Shown piece after piece: positions 25,906 to 35,553 of a DNA stretch of 64,000 nt. The position numbers and the translations under genes were made by a program. The DNA comes from Brevibacillus sp. SYP-B805. Its GTDB lineage: Bacteria; Bacillota; Bacilli; Brevibacillales; Brevibacillaceae. Location of the stretch: assembly GCF_011059135.1 (NCBI RefSeq), contig NZ_JAALGD010000004.1:1-64000 (forward strand). The letters run 5' to 3'. Each line of letters begins with the position of its first letter. Position 1 is the first letter of the stretch. Under the pieces are notes generated by a model. It was not told the origin of the DNA. It made no database searches and saw nothing but the letters and a program-made list of their open reading frames with translations.

Positions 25906-27141
25906 CTAATTCACCCGGACCTTGCCGCCGTCCGTCAGGCGGGCGTCCGGGGTGATGACGATCTTGTCGCCAGCGGCAAGACCGCCGGCGATGGTCACCC
26001 AGTCCTGCTGTTGGTCCTGAATGGTGAGAGGCGTCAGATGGACGACATCCCCGTCGAGCTTGTAGACAAAGGCTTTGCCTTCTTTCTGGACGACAGCGGA
26101 CGCCGGGATTTTCAGCGCGCTGCCCGCCTGCTGGTCCAACAATACTTCCGCCACCATGCCGGCGCGCAGCAGCCCTTCCCGGTTGTTCACCCTGATTTTC
26201 ACCGGGAATGTGGTGCTGTTGGCATCGGAGATCGGGCTGACAAACTCCACAGTGCCTGCAAACGTTTGATTGCCGAGGCTGCTGACGCGCACGGCAACCT
26301 TGCTGCCGGTGCGAATCCGGTTTATCGCTTCGGCCTGTACGCTTGCTTCCACCTTCACGTCATTCATGTTGACGAGGGTAAAGAGCGGCACGCCGGGCTG
26401 CGCCATTTCCCCCGGATCGATGCTGCGGCGGGCGACGATTCCGGAGATCGGGGCGGTAATCCTGGTGTTGGCCAACGTGATTTTGGCCAGATCCAGGCTG
26501 GACCGCAGCCGATCCACCTCCGCCTGCAGGGCAGCCAGCGAGTTGGGGGTTGCCCCCGCTTTGGCCAGGTCAAGCTGCGCCTTCGCCTGATCGTACCCGG
26601 TGCGGGCCTTTTCCAGCTCCAGCGAGGTTTTTTCAAATTCCGCCTGCGAGATGGCCCCCGTCTCATACAGCGCCTTCATCCGGTTGTAGGTGTTCTGGGC
26701 GACATCCTGGGCTGCTTTCGCCTGCTCGACGACGCTTTCGAGACGTTCCAGCTCCTGCGTGCGGGTACCGGCGCGCGCATCCGCCAGTTTCGCCTGGGCG
26801 CTGGCGATGCCGGATTCCGCCTGTTTCACCTGCTGGATGTAATCGGCGGCATCCAGCTGGGCCAATACAGCGCCCTGCTTGACCACGTCCCCTTCCTGCA
26901 CGTTTACCGACGCCATCTTGCCGGCCAGCTTGGAAACCACCTGGATCTCCTCTGCCGCCGCCACTTTGCCGCTGGCGATGACCCCGCCTTCGGACACACT
27001 GCCGACGTTCCATACCTTTATGGCAGGCAGGCTGTTGTCAGGAGCGGCGGCCGACTCCGGGCTGCTGCATCCCGCAGCGACTAGGGCCAGGGAAGCGAGA
27101 AGAGACAGGCATGCGCATGTAATAGTTGATTTTCTGTTCAT
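25906..27141 (-). CDS. Efflux membrane-fusion lipoprotein (HlyD/RND adaptor type)
   Basis: This protein of about 411 residues has signal peptide and lipobox LVAAGC, then barrel-sandwich and beta-barrel domains flanking a coiled-coil hairpin (about residues 100-220, with repeated QAKAAQDVAQ-like heptads). Such adaptors anchor to the membrane and assist an exporter. ATG 27141 is preferred over GTG 27150 because AGGTGATC is then at normal spacing. It lies between the short HlyD protein and the MFS gene. Confidence 0.85.
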   Translation of the reverse strand: MNRKSTITCACLSLLASLALVAAGCSSPESAAAPDNSLPAIKVWNVGSVSEGGVIASGKVAAAEEIQVVSKLAGKMASVNVQEGDVVKQGAVLAQLDAADYIQQVKQAESGIASAQAKLADARAGTRTQELERLESVVEQAKAAQDVAQNTYNRMKALYETGAISQAEFEKTSLELEKARTGYDQAKAQLDLAKAGATPNSLAALQAEVDRLRSSLDLAKITLANTRITAPISGIVARRSIDPGEMAQPGVPLFTLVNMNDVKVEASVQAEAINRIRTGSKVAVRVSSLGNQTFAGTVEFVSPISDANSTTFPVKIRVNNREGLLRAGMVAEVLLDQQAGSALKIPASAVVQKEGKAFVYKLDGDVVHLTPLTIQDQQQDWVTIAGGLAAGDKIVITPDARLTDGGKVRVN

Positions 27142-27150
27142 CGTGATCAC

Positions 27151-27810
27151 CTATGTTCCTTTCACATCAATCTTGATGAATGCGTTCATCCCGGTAGACA
27201 GGTCCACATCCTCCATCTTGTCAATGGTGATCTTGATCGGAATCCGCTGCGTCACCTTGGTGAAGTTGCCGCTCGTGTTCGTGGAGGGCAGCAGGGAGAA
27301 TGTGGCGTTGGTCGCCCTGCCGATTTCCGTCACGTGACCGTGCAGCGTCTTGTCCGGGAAGGCATCGATCGTAATCTCCACCGGTTGGCCAAGGTGGACG
27401 CGCCCTACTTCAGTCTCCTCAATGTTGGCGGAAATATAGAGCTTGCTTTCATCCACGACCATCGCAACGGTCTGGCCCGGGCTGACGACCTCTCCCACTT
27501 TGGCCAGCGTCTTGATGACCGTCCCTGTGATCGGGGAACGAAGCGTGGCGTTATCCAGCATGTTGGTCGGCAGATTGGCGGTGTCCTGCTCGCCGACGAT
27601 CTGATCCGCTACCACCGGATCGCCGTCCGCGATGACCAGCGACGTGATCTTGCCGGAGATCCGCGGCATGATGCGGTAGATATCCCCTGTGACCCGGGCG
27701 TCTTCCGTTTTGACGTAATGCTCCCCTTCATACCAGTAGTAGCCGCCAATGCCGGCTCCGCTTGCCACCATCAAAGCCAGGATCAGGAATAAGACTGTTT
27801 TGCGGTTCAT
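27151..27810 (-). CDS. Short HlyD/EmrA-like protein
   Basis: This 219-residue protein has one N-terminal membrane helix (LFLILALMVASGAGIGGYYW), a split lipoyl/barrel-sandwich domain (MPRISGKITSLVIADGDPV, then LRSPITGTVIKTLAKVGEVV) and a beta-barrel part. The long coiled-coil hairpin of typical EmrA proteins is missing between the two lipoyl halves, as in B. subtilis YhbJ. It probably links the MFS exporter to the cell wall side. The gene overlaps marR by 4 bases. Confidence 0.82.
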   Translation of the reverse strand: MNRKTVLFLILALMVASGAGIGGYYWYEGEHYVKTEDARVTGDIYRIMPRISGKITSLVIADGDPVVADQIVGEQDTANLPTNMLDNATLRSPITGTVIKTLAKVGEVVSPGQTVAMVVDESKLYISANIEETEVGRVHLGQPVEITIDAFPDKTLHGHVTEIGRATNATFSLLPSTNTSGNFTKVTQRIPIKITIDKMEDVDLSTGMNAFIKIDVKGT

Positions 27811-28244
27811 GCGTTCTCCTCAACTTTCTGTTCAATGATTCCAATCAATACATGCAGGGTGGAAATGATGGCATCCATCTGCTCTCCGGTGATCCCTTCG
27901 AGCATCTCGGCATAGTAGGCTTCATTGAGAAACGGAACCTGCTCCATCATCTCTTCCACTTTGTGTGTCTTGCGAATCCAAATCACCCGCCTGTCATGCT
28001 CATCCCGGACACGCTCCACCAGCTGACTGCGCTCCAGCCTGTCGATGATGCCGGAAATGGTGCTGTACGACAGATCGACAGACTGGCTGATCTGGCCGAT
28101 GGTTTTGGGCCCTTGCGAAATTTCGCGCAATACGATCATCTGCGGCATGGTTAAGCCGCACCGTTCCCATTCCCTGGCCATCAGCAGCTGATAGGTCTTG
28201 ATCAGCTTTCGCAGCAGGGTGCCAATCTCATGCGCTTTCCCCAT
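27807..28244 (-). CDS. MarR-family transcriptional regulator
   Basis: This 145-residue winged-helix regulator has the MarR core: ISQSVDLSYSTISGIIDRLERSQLVER is split by the recognition helix, and the wing contains DEHDRRVIWIRKT. It heads the efflux operon and probably represses it, being released by a drug-like ligand. A perfect 6-4-6 palindrome in the leader (28269-28284) is the likely operator. Confidence 0.9.
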   Translation of the reverse strand: MGKAHEIGTLLRKLIKTYQLLMAREWERCGLTMPQMIVLREISQGPKTIGQISQSVDLSYSTISGIIDRLERSQLVERVRDEHDRRVIWIRKTHKVEEMMEQVPFLNEAYYAEMLEGITGEQMDAIISTLHVLIGIIEQKVEENA

Positions 28245-28268
28245 GGTTCAATCTCCTATCTGCTAAGT

Positions 28269-28284
28269 ATTTCGCGTCCGAAAT
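28269..28284. promoter_or_regulatory. Candidate MarR operator
   Basis: ATTTCG-CGTC-CGAAAT is a perfect inverted repeat 25 bp before the marR ATG. Its position suits autoregulation. Confidence 0.5.
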
Positions 28285-28328
28285 TTTTTTACAAATGACA
28301 ATATATCACAGGTAGCTTGGAATGGTAA

Positions 28329-28361
28329 AGAAAAAAAAGCGGGATTTCTACGAATCGCCGC
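28329..28361 (-). terminator. Terminator at the end of the VanW gene
   Basis: On the minus strand AAAGCGG pairs with CCGCTTT, followed by a run of T. The stem overlaps the stop codon at 28348. Confidence 0.7.
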
Positions 28362-29286
28362 TTTCCGTCACTTTCTGTTCGTTTGCGTTTGTTTCCTGGG
28401 GCAGTTTGGTAGAGGCCCCCGGTACATGGCGCGGTTCGTATTCCAATTCCTGAAACGAATGAACCGAGACCATCACCTGTCCATACCTGGCATAGGCGCG
28501 AATGAGGACGGGATAAGGATACAGATTTTGAAAGACAAAATCGGGCCCGTACCAGCTGACCGTCGCATCCCGGCCCGGCGGTACGTATGGGACTTCCCTG
28601 CTGTGGGAATAGCGCTTGAGGATGTGCATCCCGGCGCGGTCCACGGCGTTAAACAGCGTGGACGAGACCTGGCAGATGCCGCCGCCGATGCCTTCCGACA
28701 GCTCTCCCCTGACGATGACCGGGGCCGGCCGGTACCCTTTTTGCGCCGTCCGCTGACCGACCACCTTGTTGAAGGAAAAAACCTCGCCCGGCAAAAGCAC
28801 CCAGTTGTTGATGGCCTGTGCCGCCAGGCTGATATTATGGGAACGATTGCGGTTGCGGGCGTTGAAGTAGGTGACATACCAGCCGATCTGTTTCTGCCGG
28901 ACCTGTGCGAGCAGCTTCCTGTCCACCTTGGGCAGGAGCGTCCGGTAAGGATTTTGGACCAGCATGCCGCCCGTTCCGTAATAATACTGCAAAAAATCGT
29001 GCTTCAGCCGTTCCACGTCCAGCTGCCGCCCGTTTTCTTCGGCAATGATCCGGCCCGAATCGTCTATCCTGGCATTGATGGGCTGCCGGTTTACCCGGCT
29101 TGCCACCCAGGCAAGAAACCCATCCAGCTTCTCATCATCCACGAACGGCTTCCCCAGCAGCGGAAAGTGGTAATCGGCTTTCTGGGCAACCGCAACCGGC
29201 TGTCCGTCGATCTCGATGATAAAGCTGTCCGCCGTTGCCGATGGCTGCATCAGAAGCATCAACCCCGCCAGCCAAGCAAAACCCAT
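28348..29286 (-). CDS. VanW family protein
   Basis: This 312-residue secreted or membrane-tethered protein has a signal peptide (GFAWLAGLMLLMQPSATA), a peptidoglycan-binding-like N-terminal part and the VanW domain (LLPGEVFSFNKVVG, then GGGICQVSSTLFNAV). VanW domains occur with vancomycin-resistance clusters but also alone in many Bacillales; their biochemistry is not established. ATG 29286 follows GGGAGGTG. Nothing nearby suggests glycopeptide resistance. Confidence 0.85.
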   Translation of the reverse strand: MGFAWLAGLMLLMQPSATADSFIIEIDGQPVAVAQKADYHFPLLGKPFVDDEKLDGFLAWVASRVNRQPINARIDDSGRIIAEENGRQLDVERLKHDFLQYYYGTGGMLVQNPYRTLLPKVDRKLLAQVRQKQIGWYVTYFNARNRNRSHNISLAAQAINNWVLLPGEVFSFNKVVGQRTAQKGYRPAPVIVRGELSEGIGGGICQVSSTLFNAVDRAGMHILKRYSHSREVPYVPPGRDATVSWYGPDFVFQNLYPYPVLIRAYARYGQVMVSVHSFQELEYEPRHVPGASTKLPQETNANEQKVTESGDS

Positions 29287-29373
29287 GTGTCAGCACCTCC
29301 CAAATTAGTATGGGCAGACCCATGGGTTTCATCCCTGTTTTTGCTGCTTACGGGCGTGCGCTTGACGAAGCCG

Positions 29374-30030
29374 TCAGTTGTTCAGCTCCGTCATCCTGCC
29401 GGTCAGCATATAGATGTTCCACTCGCAAATATTGGTGACATGATCGGCGATTCTCTCCAGATACTGGGCGACCAGCAGCAGGTGCGTCCCCTGCGAGATC
29501 GTGTGCTCATGCTTGGTCATCACTTCAATCAGGTCGCGGAAGATTTTGGAGAACAATTTGTCCACGATATCGTCGCGGGCAGCCACCTCCTCCGCCGCCG
29601 CCTGATCTTTGGCGATGTATGCGTTCAGGCAGTCGCGGACCATCGCCTTGACGTTGTCCGCCATGATCGGGATATCGATCAGTGGTTTCACATACGGCTC
29701 GTTCATCAGCCGGCGCGTGGTTTTGGCAATCGCGACGGCATGATCGCCCATCCGCTCCAGATCCGTCACCAGCTTCAGCATGGTCCCCACCCTGCGCAGG
29801 TCGCTGCCAACAGGCTGCTGCAGCGCAATCAGGCGAAAACAGCCGGCTTCAATCTCCTGTTCAAGCTGGTTGATCATCCTGTCGTTTTCAATAACCTCTT
29901 CCGCCAGCTTCGTGTCCCGTTCCACCAAACTTTTAATCGCCTTGTGAATGGCCTCTTCGACCAAAGAGCCCATCGACATCAGCGTGCGATGCAGAATATC
30001 CAGCTGTTCCTCAAAAGCGTGTCTGCTCAT
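29374..30030 (-). CDS. phoU: Phosphate transport system regulator PhoU
   Basis: This 218-residue helical-bundle protein has two PhoU repeats with metal-binding clusters (LERMGDHAVAIAK near 80 and LERIADHVTNICEW near 195). It links phosphate uptake to PhoR signalling. The open frame extends further upstream, but the family start MSRHAFEEQ and GGAGGAG place the start at 30030. The pst transporter genes are absent here. It lies downstream of phoR but is separated by a terminator and a repeat element, and has a weak Pho-box-like pattern in its own leader. Confidence 0.93.
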   Translation of the reverse strand: MSRHAFEEQLDILHRTLMSMGSLVEEAIHKAIKSLVERDTKLAEEVIENDRMINQLEQEIEAGCFRLIALQQPVGSDLRRVGTMLKLVTDLERMGDHAVAIAKTTRRLMNEPYVKPLIDIPIMADNVKAMVRDCLNAYIAKDQAAAEEVAARDDIVDKLFSKIFRDLIEVMTKHEHTISQGTHLLLVAQYLERIADHVTNICEWNIYMLTGRMTELNN

Positions 30031-30117
30031 GCGTACTCTTCTCCTCCCGGGGCGCCTCGACTTTTCCCCAAAAAAGATGCTCGACGCGTTCATGGTACAT
30101 GGAGAATATGGACGCAT

Positions 30118-30145
30118 GTTTAACGCCATGTATGTTTTTTGTAAA
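30118..30145 (-). promoter_or_regulatory. Weak Pho-box-like direct repeats upstream of phoU
   Basis: On the minus strand TTTACA, CATACA and TTAAAC follow each other with 5-nt spacers, the 11-bp period of Bacillus PhoP boxes (TTAACA-like). Only the first hexamer fits well. Plausible PhoP control of phoU, but weak. Confidence 0.3.
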
Positions 30146-30156
30146 TTTTTTGAATG

Positions 30157-30189
30157 CGAAAAAAGGCGAGGGTCTTCCCGATCCTCGCC
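30157..30189 (-). terminator. Terminator next to the family 1 repeat after phoR
   Basis: On the minus strand GGCGAGG pairs with CCTCGCC around an 11-nt loop, followed by six T residues. Part of the same sequence (GACCCTCGCCTT) recurs beyond the other end of the repeat near 30455-30466. Confidence 0.75.
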
Positions 30190-30200
30190 ACAGTTGTGCA

Positions 30201-30440
30201 GACAAAGTCCGTCGATCATGGGTAATGGTTCCCGCTCGCTCTCTTGACGACCGCGAGGAAGTTGTCCATGTCCGCTCCGAAAAGCGACGCGGGCAGGGGG
30301 CTCAACATCTGGGTGTTTCAGCGAAGTGAGACTATCGCCCCCTGTGTTCCCGCGTCTTCGTTTCTTCGCTTCGTCGGTCGTCAAAGGAGCTCGCTTGGCC
30401 CCATCACGCCATGAAGCTAACAAACGTTACTCATCAGTCT
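30201..30440 (+). repeat. Family 1 dispersed repeat, full copy
   Basis: About 240 bp, with imperfect inverted termini: left TCATGGGTAATGGTTCCC... TTGACGACC, right GGTCGTCAAAGGAGCTCGC... GCCATGA. The middle includes GCTCAACATCTGGGTGTTTC, shared with the copy at 39917-40158. No open frame of its own. It separates phoR from phoU and lies beside a terminator. Confidence 0.8.
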
Positions 30441-30470
30441 GTGGTGGGGATCCTCCTGACCCTCGCCTTG

Positions 30471-32234
30471 TCATGCCCGTTGAGGCAATGATACCGTAAA
30501 GGTCGTGCCAACGCCTTCCTTGCTTTCCACGCTGATCTGTCCGTCCAGATTCTCCACCAGATGCTTGACGATGGAGAGGCCGAGGCCGGTACCGCCCGAG
30601 TCGCGGGCCCGCGCCTTGTCCACCCGGTAGAAGCGTTCAAAAATGCGGCCGAGATCCTCCTCGGGGATGCCGATTCCCGTATCCGACACCCTGATGATCG
30701 TGCGTTCCTGATCCTGCTCGACGCTGATGGTGATCGTGCCGCCCTCCGGTGTATAGGCGATCGCGTTGCTTACCAGATTGAGCAGAATCTGGTGCAGGCT
30801 GTCGCGGTCCGTATGAAGCCAGACCTCCGCCATCTCCGGCAGGTTGAGCGACAGGTTCTTGCGCTGCACCTGCTCCTGCAGAAGCGCCGCCAGATCGTGA
30901 ATCAACTGATGCACATTCAGCCTGCGGATGTCCAGCGGTATCTTCTTCTGTTCGATCTTGGACAGGTCGAGGATGTCGCGGATCATCCGGAACAGGCGCT
31001 CGCTCTCGTCATAGATGATCTGCAAAAAATTGCGGCATGTTTCCTCGTCATACATGGCGCCGTCCAGCAGCGTTTCGGTAAAGCCCTTGATCGACGTGAT
31101 CGGGGTCCGCAGCTCATGGGAGACGTTGGTGACAAAATTGCTCCGCATCTTCTCCAGGCGGCGAATTTCGGTGATGTCATGGAGAACGGTCACGACCCCC
31201 TTCGCCTCGCCCTTGAAGTTGATGTATGGGGCGAAATGCACATCGAGGATGCGTTCCTCGGGGTAGTAGATGTGCACTTCCTGGCGAAACTTCTCCCCCG
31301 TGTCGATGCAGCGGTCGATATAGCGGCTGAGCCCGAAATTTTTCCCCGCTTCGATATGAAGTTTGCCGATCAGCTCATTGGCGGACGTGCCCAAAAGCTT
31401 CTCCACCGCCGGATTCACCAGCATGATGCGTCTGTTTTCCGAAACGAACAGCACGCCGCTCGTCATGTTGGTCAGCACGCCGGTCAGGCGCTGCTGGTTT
31501 TCCGAAATGGCGTACATCTGCTGTTCCAGGCTGGAGGCCATGAAATTGATCGCATCGGCGAGCTGGCCGATCTCATCTTTCGCCTTCAGCTTTACCCTGC
31601 TCTCAAACTGGCGCTGGGTAATGTTGCGCGCCACGCGGGTGATCTCTTCGATCGGTCTGCTGATGTTGGACGAAATCTTGGAAACGATCAGCGAACCGAC
31701 CACGAGCGTGACAAACAGGCCGGTGATCAGGCTGTACCACATGCGATGGATCGTCCTGGTGATCTCTTCCATCGACATGGCGGAGCGCACGGCTCCGATC
31801 ACGGTGGCCTCCGAACGGATCGGCACCGCCACGTACAGCATATCGTAGCCAAGCGTTCCGCTGTAGCGGCGCGACATGCCGGTTCCCCCCCGCAGCGCGG
31901 CGCTGAACTCGGGACGGGCGGCGTGGTTTTCCATATGCGTCGGGTCCGATTCCGAATCGTACAGGACCGTGCCCGTCCTGTCGATCACCGTCACGCGAAC
32001 CTCGCCGTCAGGGGAAAACCGGCGGACCCGCTCCGCCAGCAGGACGGAATCCGCCAGCTGTTCCGGCTGCCTGATCGACTCCGCGATGAACCGGGATTCC
32101 CTTCCCAGCAGTTCCTGCATCGTATCCAGATACGATTGTTCCAGCACCTTGGCAAAAAATCCGCCCGTCAGCACCATGACGACGGAGATCAAGCCGAGGA
32201 TGGTCAAGGAGAGTCGAATGCGGAAGCGCGTCAC
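30471..32234 (-). CDS. phoR: Phosphate sensor histidine kinase PhoR
   Basis: This 587-residue membrane kinase has two N-terminal membrane helices flanking an extracellular Cache-like domain, then HAMP, PAS, HisKA with phospho-acceptor H in VTNVSHELRTPITS, and a HATPase domain (NLVSNAIAYTPEGG, DTGIGIPEEDL, GGTGLGLSIV). GTG start at 32234, 13 bp after phoP. All catalytic motifs are intact. With PhoP it controls the phosphate-starvation response. Confidence 0.94.
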   Translation of the reverse strand: MTRFRIRLSLTILGLISVVMVLTGGFFAKVLEQSYLDTMQELLGRESRFIAESIRQPEQLADSVLLAERVRRFSPDGEVRVTVIDRTGTVLYDSESDPTHMENHAARPEFSAALRGGTGMSRRYSGTLGYDMLYVAVPIRSEATVIGAVRSAMSMEEITRTIHRMWYSLITGLFVTLVVGSLIVSKISSNISRPIEEITRVARNITQRQFESRVKLKAKDEIGQLADAINFMASSLEQQMYAISENQQRLTGVLTNMTSGVLFVSENRRIMLVNPAVEKLLGTSANELIGKLHIEAGKNFGLSRYIDRCIDTGEKFRQEVHIYYPEERILDVHFAPYINFKGEAKGVVTVLHDITEIRRLEKMRSNFVTNVSHELRTPITSIKGFTETLLDGAMYDEETCRNFLQIIYDESERLFRMIRDILDLSKIEQKKIPLDIRRLNVHQLIHDLAALLQEQVQRKNLSLNLPEMAEVWLHTDRDSLHQILLNLVSNAIAYTPEGGTITISVEQDQERTIIRVSDTGIGIPEEDLGRIFERFYRVDKARARDSGGTGLGLSIVKHLVENLDGQISVESKEGVGTTFTVSLPQRA

Positions 32235-32247
32235 TTGCCCACCACCA

Positions 32248-32946
32248 TCACGATCCTTCCAGCTTGTATCCTAATCCGCGCACGGTTTTGATATAGCGGG
32301 GATTTTTCGTATCTTCCTCCAGCTTCTCGCGCAAATGGCTGACGTGCACGTCGACGATGCGCGAGTCGCCGATAAAATCATAGTTCCACACGGCGTTCAG
32401 CAATTGGTCCCGCGTCAGCACGCGCCCTTGGTGGATTGCCAGATGATGCAGCAGTTCAAATTCCTTGGGCGTAAGCTCCACCTTCTGGTCGCCGCGGTAC
32501 ACCTCGTATTTCTCCGGATAGAGGCGGATTTCTCCAAATTGCAGGACCACGTCCTCATTCACGACCGCCGGCTCCGGAACCGCCTGGGTGCGCCTAAGGA
32601 TCGCCTTCACCCGGGCCAGCACCTCCCGCGGACTGAACGGCTTCGTCAAATAATCGTCCGCTCCCAGCTCAAGCCCCAGGATCTTGTCCAACTCGTCATC
32701 CTTGGCCGTCAAAATCAGGATCGGCGTATTGTTTTTCTCTTGTCTGAGCGTTTTGCACACATCCATCCCGTCCACCTTTGGCAGCATCAAGTCAAGGATG
32801 ATGAAGTCCGGGTTCTCTCTCTGAACCATCTCCAGGGCCTGTTTGCCGTCAAAGGCGGTTACCACCTCATACCCCGCTTTCTCCAGGTTGAACTGGAGCA
32901 GCTTGGCGATTGACACCTCGTCGTCCACGACCAAAATCTTCGTCAC
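32248..32946 (-). CDS. phoP: Phosphate response regulator PhoP
   Basis: This protein of about 232 residues is an OmpR-type regulator. Its receiver has KILVVDDE, phospho-acceptor DFIILDLMLP and lysine in LTKPFSPRE. A winged-helix C-terminal domain ends SHLREKLEEDTKNPRYIKTV. GTG 32946 is preferred over the upstream in-frame GTG because GGGGGTT then sits about 9 nt before it. It lies downstream of mdh with a terminator and a short family 1 repeat between them. Confidence 0.94.
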   Translation of the reverse strand: MTKILVVDDEVSIAKLLQFNLEKAGYEVVTAFDGKQALEMVQRENPDFIILDLMLPKVDGMDVCKTLRQEKNNTPILILTAKDDELDKILGLELGADDYLTKPFSPREVLARVKAILRRTQAVPEPAVVNEDVVLQFGEIRLYPEKYEVYRGDQKVELTPKEFELLHHLAIHQGRVLTRDQLLNAVWNYDFIGDSRIVDVHVSHLREKLEEDTKNPRYIKTVRGLGYKLEGS

Positions 32947-33042
32947 GTTTGCTGAACCCCCCACCGCACAGCAACAATCTTTCTTAACCTGTTCTTAACT
33001 TTCAGTCTGCCAAAAGGCAGTTCGGGATACAAGTTATTTTTC

Positions 33043-33078
33043 TGTAAAGAAAGCGCCCTGTTTTTGACAGGACGCTTC
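33043..33078 (-). terminator. Terminator after mdh
   Basis: On the minus strand AAGCGTCCTGT pairs with ACAGGGCGCTT, followed by TCTTTAC. It lies between the short family 1 repeat and the phoP promoter region. Confidence 0.65.
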
Positions 33079-33084
33079 CGTATT

Positions 33085-33150
33085 GTCATGGGTGATGGTT
33101 CCTTCGCATCGTGGGTCGTCAAAGGAGCTCGCTTGGCCCCATCACTCATG
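33085..33150 (+). repeat. Family 1 dispersed repeat, internally deleted copy
   Basis: It keeps only the two inverted termini: GTCATGGGTGATGGTTCC on the left and GGGTCGTCAAAGGAGCTCGC on the right, through CCCCATCACTCATG. The central part seen in the full copies is missing. It lies downstream of mdh beside a terminator. Confidence 0.75.
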
Positions 33151-33182
33151 TCTATTTATTTCACCGCTTCGGTTGATCGCAT

Positions 33183-34124
33183 TTACTCCAATACTTTCAG
33201 GACGTTGCGCACAGAGTCTGCGGACTTATCCAGCGCCGCTTTCTCTTCCGCTGTCAGCTCCAGTTCGATTACCTTTTCGATACCCGCGCCGCCGAGCAGG
33301 GTGGGCACGCCGAGGTAGAGATCGTGGTAGCCGTACTCGCCTTCCAGATATGCGATGGAGGGCAGGATGCGCTTCTTGTCTTTCAGGATCGCTTCCGCCA
33401 TCTGCACCAGGGATGCGGCCGGCGCGTAGTAGGCGGAACCGTTGCCGAGCAGGTTGACGATCTCACCGCCGCCTTTGCGGGTGCGCTCCACGATCGCATC
33501 GAGGCGGTCTTTCGGGATCAGGGTTTCCAGCGGGATGCCGCCGGCATAGGAGTAACGCACGAGCGGAACCATGTCGTCGCCGTGGCCGCCCAGGACGAAG
33601 CCGGTCACATCTTCCACGGACACGTTCAGCTCCTGTGCGACGAACGTGCGGAAGCGCGCGGTGTCCAGTACGCCGGATTGACCGATGACGCGTTCTTTCG
33701 GGAAGCCGGACGTTTTGTAGAAGGTATAGGTCATCGCGTCCACCGGGTTGGAAAGTACGATCACGATGGAATTGGGCGCATAGGTCTTCACTTGTTCCGC
33801 CACGGAGCGCATGATGCCTGCGTTGGTATTCACCAGATCATCGCGGGACATGCCCGGCTTGCGGGCGATGCCGGCGGTGATGATCACCAGGTCGGCATCT
33901 TTGATCTCTTCATAGTCAGCCGTCCCGGTGATGTTGGCGTCGAAGCCGAGCACCGGGGAAGACTCCAGCATGTCCAGCGCTTTTCCTTTGGTCGGATTTT
34001 CAAGCTGCGGAATGTCAACCAGCACGATGTCGCCCAGCTCTTTTTGAGCCAGGATGAAAGCGGTGGTTGCACCGGTGAAGCCGCTGCCGATGACGGCGAT
34101 TTTTTTGCGTTTGAACATGGTCAT
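33183..34124 (-). CDS. mdh: Malate dehydrogenase
   Basis: This 313-residue NAD-dependent enzyme of the TCA cycle interconverts malate and oxaloacetate. Rossmann motif [15 protein letters not shown], substrate-binding arginines in [16 protein letters not shown], and the catalytic histidine in [16 protein letters not shown] are present. It is of the lactate-dehydrogenase-like tetrameric type common in Bacillus. Third gene of the citZ-icd-mdh cluster. Confidence 0.96.
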   Translation of the reverse strand: MTMFKRKKIAVIGSGFTGATTAFILAQKELGDIVLVDIPQLENPTKGKALDMLESSPVLGFDANITGTADYEEIKDADLVIITAGIARKPGMSRDDLVNTNAGIMRSVAEQVKTYAPNSIVIVLSNPVDAMTYTFYKTSGFPKERVIGQSGVLDTARFRTFVAQELNVSVEDVTGFVLGGHGDDMVPLVRYSYAGGIPLETLIPKDRLDAIVERTRKGGGEIVNLLGNGSAYYAPAASLVQMAEAILKDKKRILPSIAYLEGEYGYHDLYLGVPTLLGGAGIEKVIELELTAEEKAALDKSADSVRNVLKVLE

Positions 34125-34155
34125 AACAGGATCCCCTCCAGATCCGTGATTTTTC

Positions 34156-35439
<1,284 letters not shown>

Positions 35440-35501
35440 TGTAATCCCTCCACATCGCATATATAGGAAAATATTGGAAAAACGAAGCCACAAACGCAGG
35501 A

Positions 35502-35528
35502 GAACTACCACCCTGAATGTGGTAGTTC
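35502..35528 (-). terminator. Stem-loop between citZ and icd
   Basis: GAACTACCAC pairs with GTGGTAGTTC, with a poor T run after it on the minus strand. It may attenuate or process the citZ-icd mRNA and not fully terminate it. Confidence 0.45.
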
Positions 35529-35553
35529 CTGCGGTCTCCCATCGACCGGGCGG

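Noticed and set aside
28348-29286. Part of a vancomycin-resistance cluster
   Set aside because: A lone VanW-domain protein; no vanHAX-type ligase genes or van regulators nearby.
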